Assembly (NCBI RefSeq): GCF_015074785.1
Contig: NZ_CP042464.1
Location: forward strand, 2,229,001-2,293,000
Direction: 5' to 3'
DNA from: Segatella copri
GTDB lineage: Bacteria; Bacteroidota; Bacteroidia; Bacteroidales; Bacteroidaceae
Length of the DNA: 64,000 nucleotides
A program made the position numbers and the translations under genes. Positions 34,424 to 43,807 of the stretch are shown in pieces (position 1 is the first letter of the stretch; each line of letters opens with the position of its first letter). The notes beneath the pieces are model-generated. The model had not been told where the DNA came from, ran no database searches, and was given only the letters and a program-made list of their open reading frames with translations.

Positions 34424-34534
34424 ATGAAACCAAAGAAAACAAATCTAGAACTTGCCGAAGAAGACAAGGAGAAAGGCAGAGTTACCCATTGGAATTCTGT
34501 TGATGAAATGTTTGATACTATCTTAGGGGAATAA
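34424..34534 (+). pseudogene. Truncated RelB/DinJ-type antitoxin remnant
   Basis: This 36-codon frame (MKPKKTNLELAEEDKEKGRVTHWNSVDEMF...) resembles the C-terminal half of RelB/DinJ antitoxins, in which 'xG(R/K)V...S(V/A)DEMF' precedes the stop. The N-terminal ribbon-helix-helix is missing, which suggests an internal deletion. Its TAA overlaps the ATG of the toxin frame (TAATG), the usual coupling in such pairs. Confidence 0.5.
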
Positions 34535-34611
34535 TGTATAAACTTGACACTACTAAGAGATTTGACAAAGCTTTAAAACTTTGCAAAAAGCGCGGCTATC
34601 TATACAGTTAG
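34534..34611 (+). pseudogene. Truncated YafQ/RelE-type toxin remnant
   Basis: This 25-codon frame MYKLDTTKRFDKALKLCKKRGY matches the N-terminus of YafQ-family mRNA interferases, then stops after LYS. Full toxins are about 90 residues, so the catalytic His and Arg residues are lost and the protein cannot be active. It ends 20 bases before the shared terminator of the haem operon. Confidence 0.7.
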
Positions 34612-34634
34612 AGGGGTGCTATTAATAAAAAAGA

Positions 34635-34669
34635 AGCAGGATGGAAGACTGGTCCACCCTGCTATTTTT
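34635..34669. terminator. Bidirectional terminator between toxin remnant and haem operon
   Basis: The stem AGCAGGATGGA / TCCACCCTGCT has one mismatch. A T tract follows on the plus strand, and on the minus strand the complement TTCTTTTTT follows, so it should end the hmu operon. Confidence 0.75.
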
Positions 34670-34670
34670 A

Positions 34671-36845
34671 TTAGAATACCTTTACGAAACGGTCGATGTC
34701 AACCGAAAGCCCTACTGAGAAGGTGCGGCCGGTGGTCATCGCAGAACTCCAATAATAGTTCTTTGGCGTATAACCGAAAAGATTATCTACCGTAAGATTC
34801 AGATTGACGGCATCCAGAAATCGCTGCTGAAGCGTGAACTTCCACAACTGATAACTGCTGTCATGCTTCTTGATGTTCGTATCAGGAGCAGACAGGTATC
34901 TGCCTGACAGAGCGGCATTGATGCGATAGAACGAACAGAGCTGGCGATCGTAGTCGAGACGCCAGGTAGCTGAATGCGGACGAGGCTGGGAGAACTGGGA
35001 ATCTACACTTCTGCCACCCACATGGAGATAACTGTAGTCGAGTTTCACACCGAGTCCCATATCCGAACGGTACTGGGCACTGAAGTCGATGCCGCTCACC
35101 TCTACTCCATCCTCGTTGCAATAACGCGAAGCCACATCCGGCTGACCGGTTCCCGGGATATAATCGGCATAATCCTCGGTAGTGATGCGCTTATCATACT
35201 TATTATAATAGCCCATCAGGGTAAGACTATACTGACCAGTAAAGAAGCCAGCATTCTTCACCCTTCCGGTATGCTCCAGCGCCAGGTTGTAGTTGTTGCT
35301 CTTCTCCGGCTTCAGATCCGGATTACCGTAAATCATCTGCATACCTGCCATATCAAAGTTCATATACATCTCCTTGAGCGTTGGGGCACGGAATCCGCCG
35401 GCATAGTTGGCACGGATGGAGAAACCCTTCCACTTGGTCATCAGAGCCAGACGACCAGTAGTGGCATGCTGGCTGGATGCAGAGAAGTAATCATGACGAA
35501 GACTTGCCACGATGTTCAACCACTGCAAAGGATTGTAATCGAACTGGGCGAAGGCATCACATGAATTCTGATTCTTTGATTCATTATCCTCAAACTGATA
35601 GGTGGTAAGATAATCGTTCAGGAAATCTGCACCTACCGTCAATGTATTCTTGCCGAAGATATGGGAATACAGGGCACGGACGGTGTTCTGACGGTTGGTA
35701 TAATCATGGTCGTGAGTACGCTCATCATTCACATATCGAGCCTTGTCATACTGGTCGAAGCCGTAAGAAATCTCCAGATTATCATTCTCCGAAAGATTCA
35801 TCACGGTCTTCAGTCCGGCAGAATAATCCATGTAATGATCATCATAGTTGCTGCGCTTACTGATACGATTGAAATAACCGCCACGACCTATCAGTTTTAC
35901 CTTATCAGAGAGCTTGTAGGTAAGTCGCTCTTTCACATTGAAAGTCTCGCCACCATAAATATGGAGGATGTTGGATTCTGTATCGAAGGGACTGGTGAGC
36001 TGAACCTCATCCGATGTGGTGCGCTGGATGCTGGTCTGCGAATTCCACTTTCTGGCATTGAAGCTGAAGCTTCCACCGTGGCGCCACTCCTTGTTGAAGT
36101 CGTTGTAGCGGGTGTTGACATTAGCAGTCCAAGGCTCGCTGTTTTCACGGGAGATGATGTTGATGACTCCGGCTACGGCATTGGCGCCATAGAGCGCCGA
36201 AGCAGCACCCTTTACTATCTCGATACGTCCTACATTATCCAAGTTCAGACGACTATAATCTACATTATCCATGGTTTCGCCAGCCAATCGCTCGCCATCT
36301 ACGAGGAAGAGCACGGCATTTCCACCGAAACCATTCATATTGAGAGAAGTCTCCTGATTCATGGCATAGCCGAATTCCAGACCCGGCATCTGCTCGGTGA
36401 GGAGGTCCTGGATATTGGTAGCATCAGCTATCTTGATATCATTGGCGGTAATCAGACGGGTTACCACAGGAGCATCCTTCAAAGCCTTCGGAGTTCGGGT
36501 TGCGGTAACTACCACCTGATCGAGGGCAGTAGCATCCGGTTGAAGGCGAAGCACATGCTGCTCACCTTTTCTCTCATCCGCTTTCAGTACGAAAGTCTGA
36601 GTCTGATAGCCCACAAAGCTCACCTTCACTCTCACCGCTCCATCCTTGCTGTAAGGAATGCGGAAATATCCGTCTTCATCAGTTGTTACCCCACCCTTTG
36701 CATGCAAAATCTGGACGGTAGCACCCGCCAGAGGTGCGCCCGAATCATCGAGCACCCTACCCACGACATCGCCCTGGGTTTCGGCTTTCAGATTCAGGCA
36801 CAATCCGCAAAGGATTAGGAATAGTGCGAATATCTTTTGTTTCAT
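34671..36845 (-). CDS. hmuR: TonB-dependent haem receptor, HmuR-like
   Basis: This 724-residue outer-membrane protein has a signal peptide and a carboxypeptidase-regulatory-like beta-sandwich (residues 24-110). The plug domain starts with DQVVVTATRTPKALKDAPVVTRLI, where the TonB box is expected, and includes GRIEIVKGAASALYGANAVAGVINII. A 22-strand barrel ends in TTGRTFSVGLSVDIDRFVKVF. It should import haem or a related porphyrin using TonB energy. It is the last gene of the six-gene operon, opposite to the order in Porphyromonas gingivalis, where hmuY and hmuR come first. Substrate is inferred from neighbours. Confidence 0.88.
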   Translation of the reverse strand: MKQKIFALFLILCGLCLNLKAETQGDVVGRVLDDSGAPLAGATVQILHAKGGVTTDEDGYFRIPYSKDGAVRVKVSFVGYQTQTFVLKADERKGEQHVLRLQPDATALDQVVVTATRTPKALKDAPVVTRLITANDIKIADATNIQDLLTEQMPGLEFGYAMNQETSLNMNGFGGNAVLFLVDGERLAGETMDNVDYSRLNLDNVGRIEIVKGAASALYGANAVAGVINIISRENSEPWTANVNTRYNDFNKEWRHGGSFSFNARKWNSQTSIQRTTSDEVQLTSPFDTESNILHIYGGETFNVKERLTYKLSDKVKLIGRGGYFNRISKRSNYDDHYMDYSAGLKTVMNLSENDNLEISYGFDQYDKARYVNDERTHDHDYTNRQNTVRALYSHIFGKNTLTVGADFLNDYLTTYQFEDNESKNQNSCDAFAQFDYNPLQWLNIVASLRHDYFSASSQHATTGRLALMTKWKGFSIRANYAGGFRAPTLKEMYMNFDMAGMQMIYGNPDLKPEKSNNYNLALEHTGRVKNAGFFTGQYSLTLMGYYNKYDKRITTEDYADYIPGTGQPDVASRYCNEDGVEVSGIDFSAQYRSDMGLGVKLDYSYLHVGGRSVDSQFSQPRPHSATWRLDYDRQLCSFYRINAALSGRYLSAPDTNIKKHDSSYQLWKFTLQQRFLDAVNLNLTVDNLFGYTPKNYYWSSAMTTGRTFSVGLSVDIDRFVKVF

Positions 36846-36880
36846 CGAATTATATCAAAGCTTATCCTGAAACAATCCTT

Positions 36881-37363
36881 TTATTTTGTACAAACAAACT
36901 TACCAATCATTGGCATAGGCATTTTGCCATACTGCACAGAATAGTTGACGGTCAGGGTTTTGTCCTTCAATGTACCATGCAAAGTAACTGTGTACTTCTT
37001 CTCTGCACCATTCACGGTAATAGTACCTGCATAGTTCTCCTGAGAGAAAGCATAAGCACCGTTAGAACCGGAAGCCTTCACAGCAGGTACCTCCAGAGCA
37101 GGAAGAGCCATCATACCCTCGCCGCAAGCAGGTAAGGTAACCTTGACTGTAGCATCATCTACAGCCTCAATCTTCATGGTAAGATTATCGTATGTAGAAG
37201 CCTCGCCCATTACGGTCATATTCAAACTACCGGTATAGGTACCCGCAATTTCCTTTGCCGCAGCTACTGCTACAGGATCATCATCGCTGCTGCAAGAGCT
37301 GAATGCTACACACATAGAAACCAAAGCCAACATCATGGCCATCATTGTCTTAAACTTTTTCAT
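36881..37363 (-). CDS. Calycin-like lipoprotein, candidate haem-binding HmuY equivalent
   Basis: This 160-residue lipoprotein has its lipobox at AFSSC (Cys 24) and a beta-barrel-like domain with the pattern of calycin-like Bacteroidota proteins (IAGTYTGSLNMTVMG...YTVTLHGTLKDKTLTVNYSVQYG). It ends in GKMPMPMIGKFVCTK. The position between HmuV and HmuR genes equals that of a haem-capturing lipoprotein, though the sequence does not resemble classical HmuY. The methionine cluster could ligate haem iron, as methionines do in some Prevotella and Bacteroides HmuY relatives. That is inference. Confidence 0.65.
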   Translation of the reverse strand: MKKFKTMMAMMLALVSMCVAFSSCSSDDDPVAVAAAKEIAGTYTGSLNMTVMGEASTYDNLTMKIEAVDDATVKVTLPACGEGMMALPALEVPAVKASGSNGAYAFSQENYAGTITVNGAEKKYTVTLHGTLKDKTLTVNYSVQYGKMPMPMIGKFVCTK

Positions 37364-37426
37364 TTTTCTTTATTTTTCTTTTAGTTACAATAATATTTTC
37401 TGTTTGAGGGGATTTGCAATCCCCGA

Positions 37427-37771
37427 TTATTTATCTTCCGGAACATAGATGATTTCGCCATTCTCCAGCTGGTAAGCAATGCCAACCTTCTTTCCCTTGT
37501 TGCCCGACTTCTTACTTTGGTCTTCCGAAGGAGTATAGCGATTGATCTTCTGTCCATCCTTGGTAATGATTTCCATATTCTCCTTGCCAGGGTTCTTCAC
37601 CATCGTGAAGTTATCCTTGCTGAACATTTCCGTCATATTATAGCGCGAAACGAGTGCCACCATCAGGGCAAGGGCAAACACCATCGCCACATCGAAGAGG
37701 TTGCTCACTACGCTCATCGGATCATCATCCTCGCCATCATGCGCAAGCCTATTTCTGCGTCTCTGTCTCAT
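37427..37771 (-). CDS. hmuV: DUF2149 membrane protein, HmuV-like
   Basis: This 114-residue protein has one membrane span (residues about 25-42, LFDVAMVFALALMVALV) and a periplasmic tail, an ExbD-like topology. The N-terminus RRRNRLAHDGEDDDPMSVVSNLFDVAMVF is the DUF2149 signature found at this position in hmu operons. It likely pairs with the adjacent MotA/TolQ/ExbB protein to power the haem chelatase or receptor. The gap to hmuU contains the ACTTTTTTACC simple repeat. Confidence 0.85.
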   Translation of the reverse strand: MRQRRRNRLAHDGEDDDPMSVVSNLFDVAMVFALALMVALVSRYNMTEMFSKDNFTMVKNPGKENMEIITKDGQKINRYTPSEDQSKKSGNKGKKVGIAYQLENGEIIYVPEDK

Positions 37772-37826
37772 AAATTATATATCTTAACTTTTTTACCTTT
37801 TTACTTTTTTACCTTTAAAAGCCTTT

Positions 37827-38417
37827 TTACTTTTCCTCCAAAAGGTCTGCCATAAACTCGAGGTTGCTCATATCCTCGGTGTACCAGCGGTTCTTGGTCT
37901 GCTTGGTTACAAAACCGATGGCTGCAGAGAACAATCCCACTACGGTGGTAGCGAAAGCCACCTGCATGTTGTAAGCCATCGAAGCAATATCGCCGGTAGA
38001 AAGGCCTACCAGGGCAGGACCCATCGGAATCAAGGTACCCATCAAACCGAGCATCGGACCCATCTTCAGGAGTGTAGAAGGAAGAGAAAGATCCTTCTCT
38101 ACAAACTGGGCATACTGGTCGAGGATGCGGTTTACCTGCGCCTTGCTCTGACGGTTGTCCACGAGTTTCTTCATATAGGAAACGATGACTGCCTGCTTGT
38201 TCTTTGGCAAGCGATCGCCCAGGGTATCGATGTTATCGAGTGTCAGGGTGTTCATCTGTTCACGAATCTCCGCACCCGACTTGCGCTTTACAAGATACTG
38301 TCCGAAGAAACCTCCAAGGAGCAGCAAGGCTCTGAGGAAGAAGAAAATCAACAAAATAATCACAGGAACCAGCATGCCTGTGGAAATCCAAAACAAAACG
38401 TCTGATATGTAATTCAT
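37827..38417 (-). CDS. hmuU: MotA/TolQ/ExbB proton-channel protein, HmuU-like
   Basis: This 196-residue inner-membrane protein has an N-terminal span (residues 10-35) and two later spans at about 118-175 containing LKMGPMLGLMGTLIPMGPALVGL and AFATTVVGLFSAAIGF. These are the MotA_ExbB channel helices. It should use the proton gradient to energise an outer-membrane or periplasmic partner. Its start codon overlaps the stop of hmuT by one base (TAATG). Confidence 0.87.
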   Translation of the reverse strand: MNYISDVLFWISTGMLVPVIILLIFFFLRALLLLGGFFGQYLVKRKSGAEIREQMNTLTLDNIDTLGDRLPKNKQAVIVSYMKKLVDNRQSKAQVNRILDQYAQFVEKDLSLPSTLLKMGPMLGLMGTLIPMGPALVGLSTGDIASMAYNMQVAFATTVVGLFSAAIGFVTKQTKNRWYTEDMSNLEFMADLLEEK

Positions 38418-39106
38418 TATACTCTATATTTTTTAATTTGATAATTGTAAATTGCCCATCCTATCGCCATTCCTACGATGACGATGGCGATGATGCCGAG
38501 AAGCGAGAGGGCATCGAAACTGTTGAAGCCTGCCACCGCTGTCCTGCCATTCACCGTACCGATGATGCCCATCAATCCGAGCAGCACCTCTACCAGGAAG
38601 AGCAGTTCCAAGCGGATTGGTCGCTCCGGCAAGAGCCATCTCAAACCGTAGGTGAATACCGGAGTCAAAACCAGCAATACTACGGCAAGCACCCATGCCA
38701 CAACCTGGAACGATACGCCGGGAAGCAGGAAGATGGTCATCACCAGAACACTGAACAGCACTGGGAAAACCAGCAAACCCGGGAAGTACTTCAGGAAGAT
38801 GAAGAACACCCATTTGCGGCGGCCCACATGTTCCGAAGTCTTCAAATCTACGTGGTGCACACAGAAAAGCATCGTAAGTGCCACGTCGATACTCAGCAGC
38901 ACCGCCATATCGAGCATCAGCTTCTGGTCGGCTATCCAAGCCGCGATCTGCGTCTTCGACTGCTCGATGGCAAATGGCCAGGTCATTCCCACGAAGAAGG
39001 CTACGAGCACCGAGATGATCATAATCTCCTTCACTCCGTGGAAGGTCTGCTTCAGCACAAAACTGAAGCAAACCAATATCATCATTACTAAAACTAATGT
39101 CTCCAC
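38417..39106 (-). CDS. hmuT: Polytopic membrane protein, HmuT-like
   Basis: This 229-residue protein has six or seven hydrophobic segments, for example LVLVMMILVCFSFVL at the N-terminus and SLLGIIAIVIVGMAIGWAIYNY at the C-terminus. It matches the position, size and topology of the hmuT product in P. gingivalis hmuYRSTUV. No catalytic motif is visible. It is coupled to hmuU by stop/start overlap and starts 65 bases after hmuS. The exact role in haem handling is not established. Confidence 0.75.
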   Translation of the reverse strand: METLVLVMMILVCFSFVLKQTFHGVKEIMIISVLVAFFVGMTWPFAIEQSKTQIAAWIADQKLMLDMAVLLSIDVALTMLFCVHHVDLKTSEHVGRRKWVFFIFLKYFPGLLVFPVLFSVLVMTIFLLPGVSFQVVAWVLAVVLLVLTPVFTYGLRWLLPERPIRLELLFLVEVLLGLMGIIGTVNGRTAVAGFNSFDALSLLGIIAIVIVGMAIGWAIYNYQIKKYRV

Positions 39107-39171
39107 TTTTTTTAAAAATGTTGAATGTTAAATGTTGAATGTTGAATTATTCTTCACTGTTAAGTGTTGAA

Positions 39172-42100
39172 TTATTCTTCACTCATCATTTTGCGACGAC
39201 GTCGCAAATATACTGCGAGCACAACGAACGCTACGATGACGATGACACCTACTACGATGCCGCTCACCACAGTGGTGGTCTTCTGAGCATCCTCACTCAG
39301 CGTCTCCTTCTTCATCACCATACCCTTGTCGCTGCTGTTCTTCGCAGCCTCAGCATCGCGGATCTGCTCTACATTCTGCTGATATTCCTTGGCAGAAGCA
39401 GCATCGGTCTTGCTGGCGATATAGTTGCGCAGCTTGGCATTGTCGCAGACAAAACCGGAGCATGAAGGCTTATACTTGTTCACGGTCTCGGTATGAAGCT
39501 TGGCAATGTCCTTGAGCTGCTGAGGAGTAGCCTTCCACATTCCCTTGCGGGCACTCTCCATCATCACGGCGGTCATCTCCATCAGCGCTGCCGGATTCTG
39601 CTTGTCGAAGAACTCCTTGGTTCCGAGATTGTACTTGTCCTTGACATATACATTATATATCTCGTCCCACATTTCCTTATCAATAGCCTTTGGCTTCATC
39701 ACATTCCAACCGTAGGTATTGGTTACGATTTCAGCGAATGTGCTGGCACTGCTGGCTCCACCCTTCATCTTCTCCTTGATATAGGCTGGGTTGAAGATAG
39801 TGGTTCTGCCCTCGATGCCGATAGCCTCCTTCACCTCCTGCATTCTCATATTGCTATGGTTGCGATAGTCGGCGAGATAAGCATCCGGATCCTTACCGGT
39901 TACGTTGCGCACTGCGAGGTTCATACCTCCCATGAATTCATATACGTGGTCCAGACTCAAAGCACCCCAAGTGTTGCTCTGTCGTGGCTGAACTACCACA
40001 TCGGTACGGGTCAGCGCTGCCTCGAAAGCAGCCTTACGCACGGTCTCCCAGTTCTTCTCATCACCGTAGAAGGCACCCATATTGTTCAGATAGACCTCGG
40101 CAAGTTGACTTTCCTTATCCCAGCGGTCGCCTGCGGTTACCATCTCCTGGATACCGGTGCCATAGTTGCCGTTTACGCCACCAAACACTCGATACATACT
40201 AACCTCGCGTGCCTCCTTTGGCGACATACCCTTCTCTACGAGCACTCGTTCCGATTCGGTAACACCGGCTTTCACCAGGTTGTCATACTTATCACCCTTG
40301 GCATTTGCCGCCATCTCTATCGCCTTGTTGATGAGGAAGAGACGGGATGCTGCCAGGTCGCGGAGCTGACCGGAAGTCTGAACTACGACATCGATGCGAG
40401 GACGGCCCAACTGCTTGGATGGGATGAGACGCAGATCGGTAACACGACCGAAGGCATCTCTTACCGGTTCTACACCGAGCATATAGAGAATCTGAGCGAT
40501 GGTAGCACCCTCTGTTTCGATAAACTCGCTACTCCAGAGCGTGTAGCTCACCTTACGAGGATATTCACCCTTATGTCGCTCGCAATACATCTTGATGGTA
40601 TTGTCGCAAAGTTCCTTCGCCTTCTCCCAGGCATCCTCCGATGGTGTATTCTCTACATTGATGGAGAAGAGATTTCTACCGGTAGGCAGGGTGTTCGGAT
40701 TCACAATCAGATCACCACCAGGAGATGGAGCGGTAAAGCCGCCATTCAGGGCATTCATCAGAGAAGACATCTCGTTGAGCGGACTCTGACGGAGCGCCTC
40801 CGAATACTTGCCCACATTCTGCAAGGCATGCTCTACGGTAGTAATCGCCTGAGCCAGATGAATCTGCTGACGGGTATATTTAGGTGCCTTCGACATCATC
40901 ATACCCTTTTCTTTAGAAGATTTTCCGGTCTGAGAAGCCTTGCCCTTGCCGGCTTTCGCCATCTTCGCCTTCTTCAAATCCTGCTGATACCATTTCTGTC
41001 CCTTTTTGATAGCTTCCATCATCTTGTCAGGGAAGCGACCGGTCTGCTCCATCTTCTCAAAAGCCTCACGACTCATCTGCGGAATCTTCTTCTTATGAGA
41101 AACCTTGGCAGCACGGAGCTCGCTTACCGTACGGTGGTCTACCTTCTTCGGCTTCGCCTCCTTCGCTCCACCCATCTGGTCTGCCATCTGCATCATCATC
41201 TGGATAGGATCCGGAGCTGCCTGCATCGCCTCTACCTTACGTGCCATCTGGAGTTCTGCAGGAGTGATTCCTACATAACGGCAGATGTATTCATCAGAAA
41301 CAGAGGCAGAACCCAGAAGCTGGGTCACGGTATTGCGTGCCTTACTCAGATAGAGACGGTCGAAAAGCTGCTTGTGCTTCTCCACACCCTCCTGAGCACG
41401 ACCTTTCAACTTATCTACTGCCAGCATTCCGTAGGCAATAGGATCTGTAGCCATCGCATAGACACTGGTGCGGACATCATCGTTATCGTATGGCACACCC
41501 AAAGTATAGAGTTTGCCGGTAATCTTCTCGTTAGCCAACTCTTCTGCATAGTTCTCTACTCTCGCAATTTCATCTGCAGAATAAGGCTTGTTCATCTGCT
41601 TGGCATCGAGCCCCAATTCGCGTGCTATTCCCATCTTCACGGTCAGCGCCTTCACCTTGAGCGACTGTTCGTCAGATGCCTTCTTCTCGTATGACTGGAT
41701 GGCATCGCTCAACTGCTTATAGGTCTGTCGCAACTCGCTCTCCTTGAAAGGAGGAGTGAGATAGCTCTGGGTCTGGGCATAGGTGCGGCGCTTGGCAATC
41801 ATCGCCTCGCCCACATTGCCGATGGTATATATATAAAGATGTGGAACCACACCAATCAATCGGTCACTCCAGTCGTTGCTGCCGAGTGCCACCTGCTTTC
41901 TAGGGGTATATTCCAGAGATCCGTGGGTTCCGAAATGGATGAGTGCATCGGCACTGAAACCATAACGAGCCCAGAGATAAGAGGCAACATAGGTGTAAGG
42001 AGGTGCCTGGTCGGTGCCATGCACAATCTTGAAGGAGTCGCCTCCCACGCCTGCCATCACCTGTGGAAGCAGGGCCACATTGCCAAACTGCAATCTTGCC

Positions 42101-43569
42101 ACCGCCAACTTACCGTCATCGGTAGCCATATATTTGCCAGGGAAGGAACCATAGAGCTGATTCATCTCCTTGATCATCTTCTTAGACAAAGCCTTCTGGG
42201 TCCATCCGGCAAACTGCTGGGCGGTAACCAGGGCAGGATGTCCAGACTTCAGGAACTGGGTATAAGCACCCTCGGCATAGGTTCCGAAGACAGCACCCTG
42301 AGCCTGGATCATCTTTGCCAGTTCCTGAGGATTGGCTGGCAACTTGCCTACATTGTATCCCTCATTCTTCAAGCGAACCAGGAGATTGTAGAGCGATGGA
42401 ACCACTTCCATTCCCGAAGCGGTAAGTGCATTCTGACCGGGACCCTTGAAGTAGAAGATGGCGATGCGCTTGCTGCTGTTCTTCTTGTTCTTCAGATTCA
42501 CATAACCCTGCACGCTCTCCACGAAACTCTCCATTCTGTCTGGGATGCCGTAAACCTCCTGCAAGCCGTCCTTGTTGATACGCTGTCCGAAAACCACGTA
42601 TGGACGGATGGCACCATCAATCTCCGGAGTCACGATGCTCTGCGACATGAAGCCGCCATTCATTCCCTGCTTGTCGTTCTCCCACTCGGTGGTCAAGCGG
42701 TTGATATTAAGAGGTGAGAACAGAGGAATATTCTTCTGCTTCAGGAACTCAACGAAGTAATCGCCCAGTCTGCCATGCGCCATATTCACTACGGCATTCG
42801 CCTGGATACTGTCGGCATGATGACCGGCGATAAAGCTCTGCAGCTGGTTGATGCGATACACCATGAATCCCTTCTTCTCAAAAGCCTTCTCCATATCAGG
42901 AGCCGCACCCATAAAACCGGTGAGCAAGATGGTAGGAGCACCTTTCTTATATAATCCGTTCTTCGCCAGGAAGGCATTGTACTCACGGATGCTGTTGAAA
43001 CCCAGTTCATCACCCTTCTCATCTTTCAGGTCAAAATGAGTCAGGAGATAGTCTGGTCGCTCATCCACACGTTCCGGTTCTGGAGCCATGAACTTCTTTC
43101 CGTCAATAAACTTACGGATGTAAGCGAGCATACTGTGATAATTCTTCTTGCTGCCGTTCTCGATGTACTGCATCAGATAATCTGCATCGAAATTATCTAC
43201 CGATACGATATTGTTGGCTGGGTTGGTAGCAGCATGAGTCAGGGTTGGCACCTTGTAGGAAGCCTCTTCCAACTGCTTGCGCTGGTTCTCGTCGATTCGG
43301 AGTCCCATACCATTCACGATAATCATATCGTAATCATCCAGATGATCGAAATCATCGGTTGTGATCTCACTCAGTTTAATCATCGCATTGTCGTTGGCAT
43401 GCGAAATCTGTCCCAGCGCAATAGCCTGATAGTTGAGGAAAGCGATGCGGGTAGTACCCACCCAGGCAGAGTAAGCCTTCGCCAAACCTCCCAGAACAAT
43501 CACAGCCAATAAGGCCAGGAAGATGTGTTTCTTTTTAATCTTTCTAATTTTTCCTAATCCTTTTTTCAT
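39172..43569 (-). CDS. hmuS: CobN-type chelatase, HmuS (haem dechelatase) family
   Basis: This 1465-residue protein belongs to the CobN/magnesium-chelatase H family. It has an N-terminal membrane segment (HIFLALLAVIVLGGLAKAY) and a C-terminal span (SGIVVGVIVIVAFVVLAVYL), so the chelatase body should lie in the periplasm. CobN blocks include DALIHFGTHGSLEYTPRKQVALG near residue 540 and RVFGGVNGNYGTGIQEM. An inserted Lys/Met-rich loop (residues about 830-890) is probably disordered. HmuS of Bacteroides and Porphyromonas removes iron from haem anaerobically. The first operon position and TonB/ExbB partners support the same role here rather than cobalt insertion into cobalamin. Confidence 0.9.
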   Translation of the reverse strand: MKKGLGKIRKIKKKHIFLALLAVIVLGGLAKAYSAWVGTTRIAFLNYQAIALGQISHANDNAMIKLSEITTDDFDHLDDYDMIIVNGMGLRIDENQRKQLEEASYKVPTLTHAATNPANNIVSVDNFDADYLMQYIENGSKKNYHSMLAYIRKFIDGKKFMAPEPERVDERPDYLLTHFDLKDEKGDELGFNSIREYNAFLAKNGLYKKGAPTILLTGFMGAAPDMEKAFEKKGFMVYRINQLQSFIAGHHADSIQANAVVNMAHGRLGDYFVEFLKQKNIPLFSPLNINRLTTEWENDKQGMNGGFMSQSIVTPEIDGAIRPYVVFGQRINKDGLQEVYGIPDRMESFVESVQGYVNLKNKKNSSKRIAIFYFKGPGQNALTASGMEVVPSLYNLLVRLKNEGYNVGKLPANPQELAKMIQAQGAVFGTYAEGAYTQFLKSGHPALVTAQQFAGWTQKALSKKMIKEMNQLYGSFPGKYMATDDGKLAVARLQFGNVALLPQVMAGVGGDSFKIVHGTDQAPPYTYVASYLWARYGFSADALIHFGTHGSLEYTPRKQVALGSNDWSDRLIGVVPHLYIYTIGNVGEAMIAKRRTYAQTQSYLTPPFKESELRQTYKQLSDAIQSYEKKASDEQSLKVKALTVKMGIARELGLDAKQMNKPYSADEIARVENYAEELANEKITGKLYTLGVPYDNDDVRTSVYAMATDPIAYGMLAVDKLKGRAQEGVEKHKQLFDRLYLSKARNTVTQLLGSASVSDEYICRYVGITPAELQMARKVEAMQAAPDPIQMMMQMADQMGGAKEAKPKKVDHRTVSELRAAKVSHKKKIPQMSREAFEKMEQTGRFPDKMMEAIKKGQKWYQQDLKKAKMAKAGKGKASQTGKSSKEKGMMMSKAPKYTRQQIHLAQAITTVEHALQNVGKYSEALRQSPLNEMSSLMNALNGGFTAPSPGGDLIVNPNTLPTGRNLFSINVENTPSEDAWEKAKELCDNTIKMYCERHKGEYPRKVSYTLWSSEFIETEGATIAQILYMLGVEPVRDAFGRVTDLRLIPSKQLGRPRIDVVVQTSGQLRDLAASRLFLINKAIEMAANAKGDKYDNLVKAGVTESERVLVEKGMSPKEAREVSMYRVFGGVNGNYGTGIQEMVTAGDRWDKESQLAEVYLNNMGAFYGDEKNWETVRKAAFEAALTRTDVVVQPRQSNTWGALSLDHVYEFMGGMNLAVRNVTGKDPDAYLADYRNHSNMRMQEVKEAIGIEGRTTIFNPAYIKEKMKGGASSASTFAEIVTNTYGWNVMKPKAIDKEMWDEIYNVYVKDKYNLGTKEFFDKQNPAALMEMTAVMMESARKGMWKATPQQLKDIAKLHTETVNKYKPSCSGFVCDNAKLRNYIASKTDAASAKEYQQNVEQIRDAEAAKNSSDKGMVMKKETLSEDAQKTTTVVSGIVVGVIVIVAFVVLAVYLRRRRKMMSEE

Positions 43570-43591
43570 ATCTATTCCTTTTTTCGGGCTG

Positions 43592-43599
43592 CAAAGGTA
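43592..43599 (-). promoter_or_regulatory. -7 promoter box for the hmu operon
   Basis: The minus strand reads TACCTTTG, 22 bases upstream of hmuS. All six genes down to hmuR lack other clear promoters between them, so it likely drives a 9-kb transcript. Confidence 0.7.
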
Positions 43600-43738
43600 A
43601 GACTTATTTAGAAATTGTACAATACCGAGAAATTGTGATTTTCACATTTTTTATACTTAGAAGTTGGTATCAGGTTAAACGCATTGATATAGTCAGTACT
43701 AATAAATAAGTAGCGTTTTCAGACCTTTTCTTTCATTT

Positions 43739-43798
43739 CAGCCCTCAAAAAGAGGAATTATTCCGTCAGAACAGCCCTCAAAAAGAGGAATTATTCCG
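43739..43798. repeat. Two direct copies of a 27-bp palindromic unit, 33-bp period
   Basis: Units at 43739-43765 and 43772-43798 are identical, each containing CCTC-AAAAA-GAGG and the palindrome GGAATTATTCC. They lie in the 317-bp gap between hmuS (divergent start side) and the DUF2023 gene end, about 140 bp upstream of the hmu promoter. Possibly operators; two copies are too few for a CRISPR array. Confidence 0.7.
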
Positions 43799-43807
43799 AA
43801 ATATGCA

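Noticed and set aside
35661..36818. 385-codon open frame antisense to hmuR
   Set aside because: The sense strand encodes a full TonB receptor with all domains; this frame is a shadow.
39493..41694. 733-codon open frame antisense to hmuS
   Set aside because: It lies wholly opposite a conserved CobN-type gene and has leucine/histidine-rich shadow composition typical of an antisense frame.
43739..43798. Direct repeats considered as a CRISPR array
   Set aside because: There are only two units with a 6-bp spacer, and they are far from the cas genes; CRISPR spacers are about 30 bp or more.
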